Below the pieces are notes generated by a model that saw nothing but the letters and a program-made list of their open reading frames with translations, had not been told where the DNA came from and searched no databases. From Methylophilus sp. 14 (GTDB lineage Bacteria; Pseudomonadota; Gammaproteobacteria; Burkholderiales; Methylophilaceae), in contig NZ_JADKYS010000002.1 in the NCBI RefSeq assembly GCF_015354345.1, forward strand, positions 372,001 through 436,000: a DNA stretch of 64,000 bases, in the 5' to 3' direction. Positions 62,969-64,000 of this stretch are shown here, piece by piece (positions within the stretch are counted from its first letter, which is position 1; each line of letters opens with the position of its first letter). Both the position numbers and the translations under genes were made by a program.

Positions 62969-63029
62969 GCCAGTAGCAACACCAGACGCAATAGCAAGTT
63001 CTATCCATTTAAAAATATTAGGAGGATTT

Positions 63030-64000
63030 ATGACAACATTCGATCATCCATCGATGATTCGTCAAGCCAAGCCGACAAGCTTGGCGGGGGGGCTGGTTTT
63101 GGCAGCACTCATGCTATCCAGCAGCCTGGCCATGGCGGATGCAACGCCTAACCAGCTCGGTTCAGAAATTACGGCCAAGTTGCAGGACGAGACTTCTATC
63201 GCGATTGCACCCGCAAGCGATTCCAAGCGCGTGTATGTGTTGGATCCAGGTAACTTTCATATGACCTCTACCGTGTATACGATAGATGGCAAATCCAGCA
63301 AATTACTGGGCATGACCGATGCCGGTAAATTGCCTAACGTCATGATGGCTTCAGATGGCAAGTTTTTGGCTATCGCTAACACCATGTACTCCCGCGTGGC
63401 GCGTGGCAAGCGTGATGACTACCTGGAATTGATCGACACCAAAACGCATCAACCTATCGCTGATATCGATATTCCTGAAGGTCGTTTTTTGACCGGTGTG
63501 TTTGAGCGTACGGCTGGCTTGAGTGTGGATGACAAGCACTTGTTGTTCCAGCAGTTCTCACCGTCACCAGGCGTAGGCTTGGTCGATCTGCAACAAAAGG
63601 CTTTCGTGAAAATCATGAACGTGCCTGACTGTTACCATATTTTCCCCACGGCCAATCAGAACTTCTTTATGCACTGTAGAGACGGTTCTTTGATGCAGTT
63701 CACCTATGACAGCAAGGGCAATACCAAGCAGAAACCCACCAAGGTATTCCATGCCGAGAAAGAGTATCTGCTGAATAACCCTTATTACTCAAACTCTAAT
63801 AACCACCTGGCCTGGCCGACTTATGAAGGCAAGATTTTTCAGGCGAAATTATCTGAGAGCGGCGCCGAGTTCCTCAAGCCAATCGAAGTGTTCACCGACA
63901 AGGAAAAAGCCGACAAATGGCGTCCGGGTGGCTGGCAGACCATCGCCTTCCACAAAGCGCGTAACGAGCTCTATTTGCTAGCAGACCAACGTGAAAAATG
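63030..64000 (+). CDS. mauB: Methylamine dehydrogenase heavy (beta) chain, 3' end outside window
   Basis: First 323 codons of a frame that stays open to the right edge. A signal peptide (LAGGLVLAALMLSSSLAMADA) is followed by a seven-bladed propeller: KRVYVLDPGNFHMTSTVYTI, VMMASDGKFLAIANTMYSRV, GRFLTGVFERTAG, NVPDCYHIFPTANQNFFMHCRDGS and WRPGGWQTIAFHKARNELYLLADQ. These match MauB rather than a generic propeller. With the TTQ-containing light chain it oxidises methylamine to formaldehyde and ammonia in the periplasm. AGGAGG lies upstream; 62 bp follow mauF. Confidence 0.92.
   Translation, partial: MTTFDHPSMIRQAKPTSLAGGLVLAALMLSSSLAMADATPNQLGSEITAKLQDETSIAIAPASDSKRVYVLDPGNFHMTSTVYTIDGKSSKLLGMTDAGKLPNVMMASDGKFLAIANTMYSRVARGKRDDYLELIDTKTHQPIADIDIPEGRFLTGVFERTAGLSVDDKHLLFQQFSPSPGVGLVDLQQKAFVKIMNVPDCYHIFPTANQNFFMHCRDGSLMQFTYDSKGNTKQKPTKVFHAEKEYLLNNPYYSNSNNHLAWPTYEGKIFQAKLSESGAEFLKPIEVFTDKEKADKWRPGGWQTIAFHKARNELYLLADQREK

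Overview
The window looks like a chromosomal segment of an obligate or near-obligate methylotroph of the Methylophilaceae (Betaproteobacteria, close to Methylophilus, Methylotenera or Methylovorus). The reasons are a methylamine dehydrogenase operon at the right end (mauF, then mauB running off the edge), a caa3-type cytochrome oxidase operon with betaproteobacterial gene order, PEP-CTERM proteins, a monofunctional RelA, and dispersed intergenic repeats. Genus placement is inference from gene content; no marker rRNA gene is present.

Layout. 1-5.4 kb: a YgjP-like metalloprotease end, an AHSA1 protein, an EamA exporter, an iron-storage group (bfd with a perfect Fur box; two complementary bacterioferritin subunits), a SCO copper chaperone, ilvE and a zinc-ribbon protein. 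5.4-6.2 kb and 11.0-11.7 kb: two copies of a non-coding, roughly 550-bp inverted-repeat element, each between convergent genes. 6.2-11 kb: murI, a PduO-type cobalamin adenosyltransferase, pcnB, folK, a deoxynucleoside kinase and panB. 11.8-18 kb: PEP-CTERM protein, tsaB-rimI with a HolD-like third gene, lemA with two TPM-domain genes, a secreted protein of unknown function and a second PEP-CTERM protein. 18-22.7 kb: proS, a lytic transglycosylase, a periplasmic propeller-like protein and queA. 22.8-24.2 kb: tRNA-Leu(CAA) followed by an apparent 1.3-kb insertion bounded by imperfect direct repeats, carrying a YHYH-type peptide and an HsdR-N-like nuclease.

25.6-34.1 kb: terminal oxidase structural and assembly genes (DUF2244, coxB, coxA, a 33-residue small protein, ctaG, coxC, SURF1, a SCO-like protein, ctaA, ctaB), with a DUF2909 gene on the opposite strand. 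Together these make the subunits, insert copper and synthesise haem A. 34.2-40.8 kb: a GGDEF-EAL protein, PsiF, a double-propeller sugar-dehydrogenase-like protein, and an AraC regulator beside a zinc alcohol dehydrogenase. 40.8-54.5 kb is an export region: an ABC exporter divergent from a MarR regulator, an OMF-FUSC-DUF1656-HlyD aromatic-acid-type efflux operon, a Ca2+/H+ antiporter-like protein, and a DedA-rhodanese fusion overlapping an RND permease and its adaptor. 54.5-59.5 kb: DUF202, relA, DUF1328, a secreted protein and tatABC. 59.5-64 kb: an AraC/EutR-like regulator, a TorF-type outer membrane protein and the start of the mau operon.

The most unusual material is the pair of long hairpin elements. 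Their internal stems differ in sequence but stay complementary, which is covariation readable inside this single window. Next come the tRNA-linked insertion, the HolD-like gene after rimI, and repeated operator-like motifs that overlap the predicted start codons of the MarR regulator and the efflux operon. All family assignments are from reading motifs; no database search was run.
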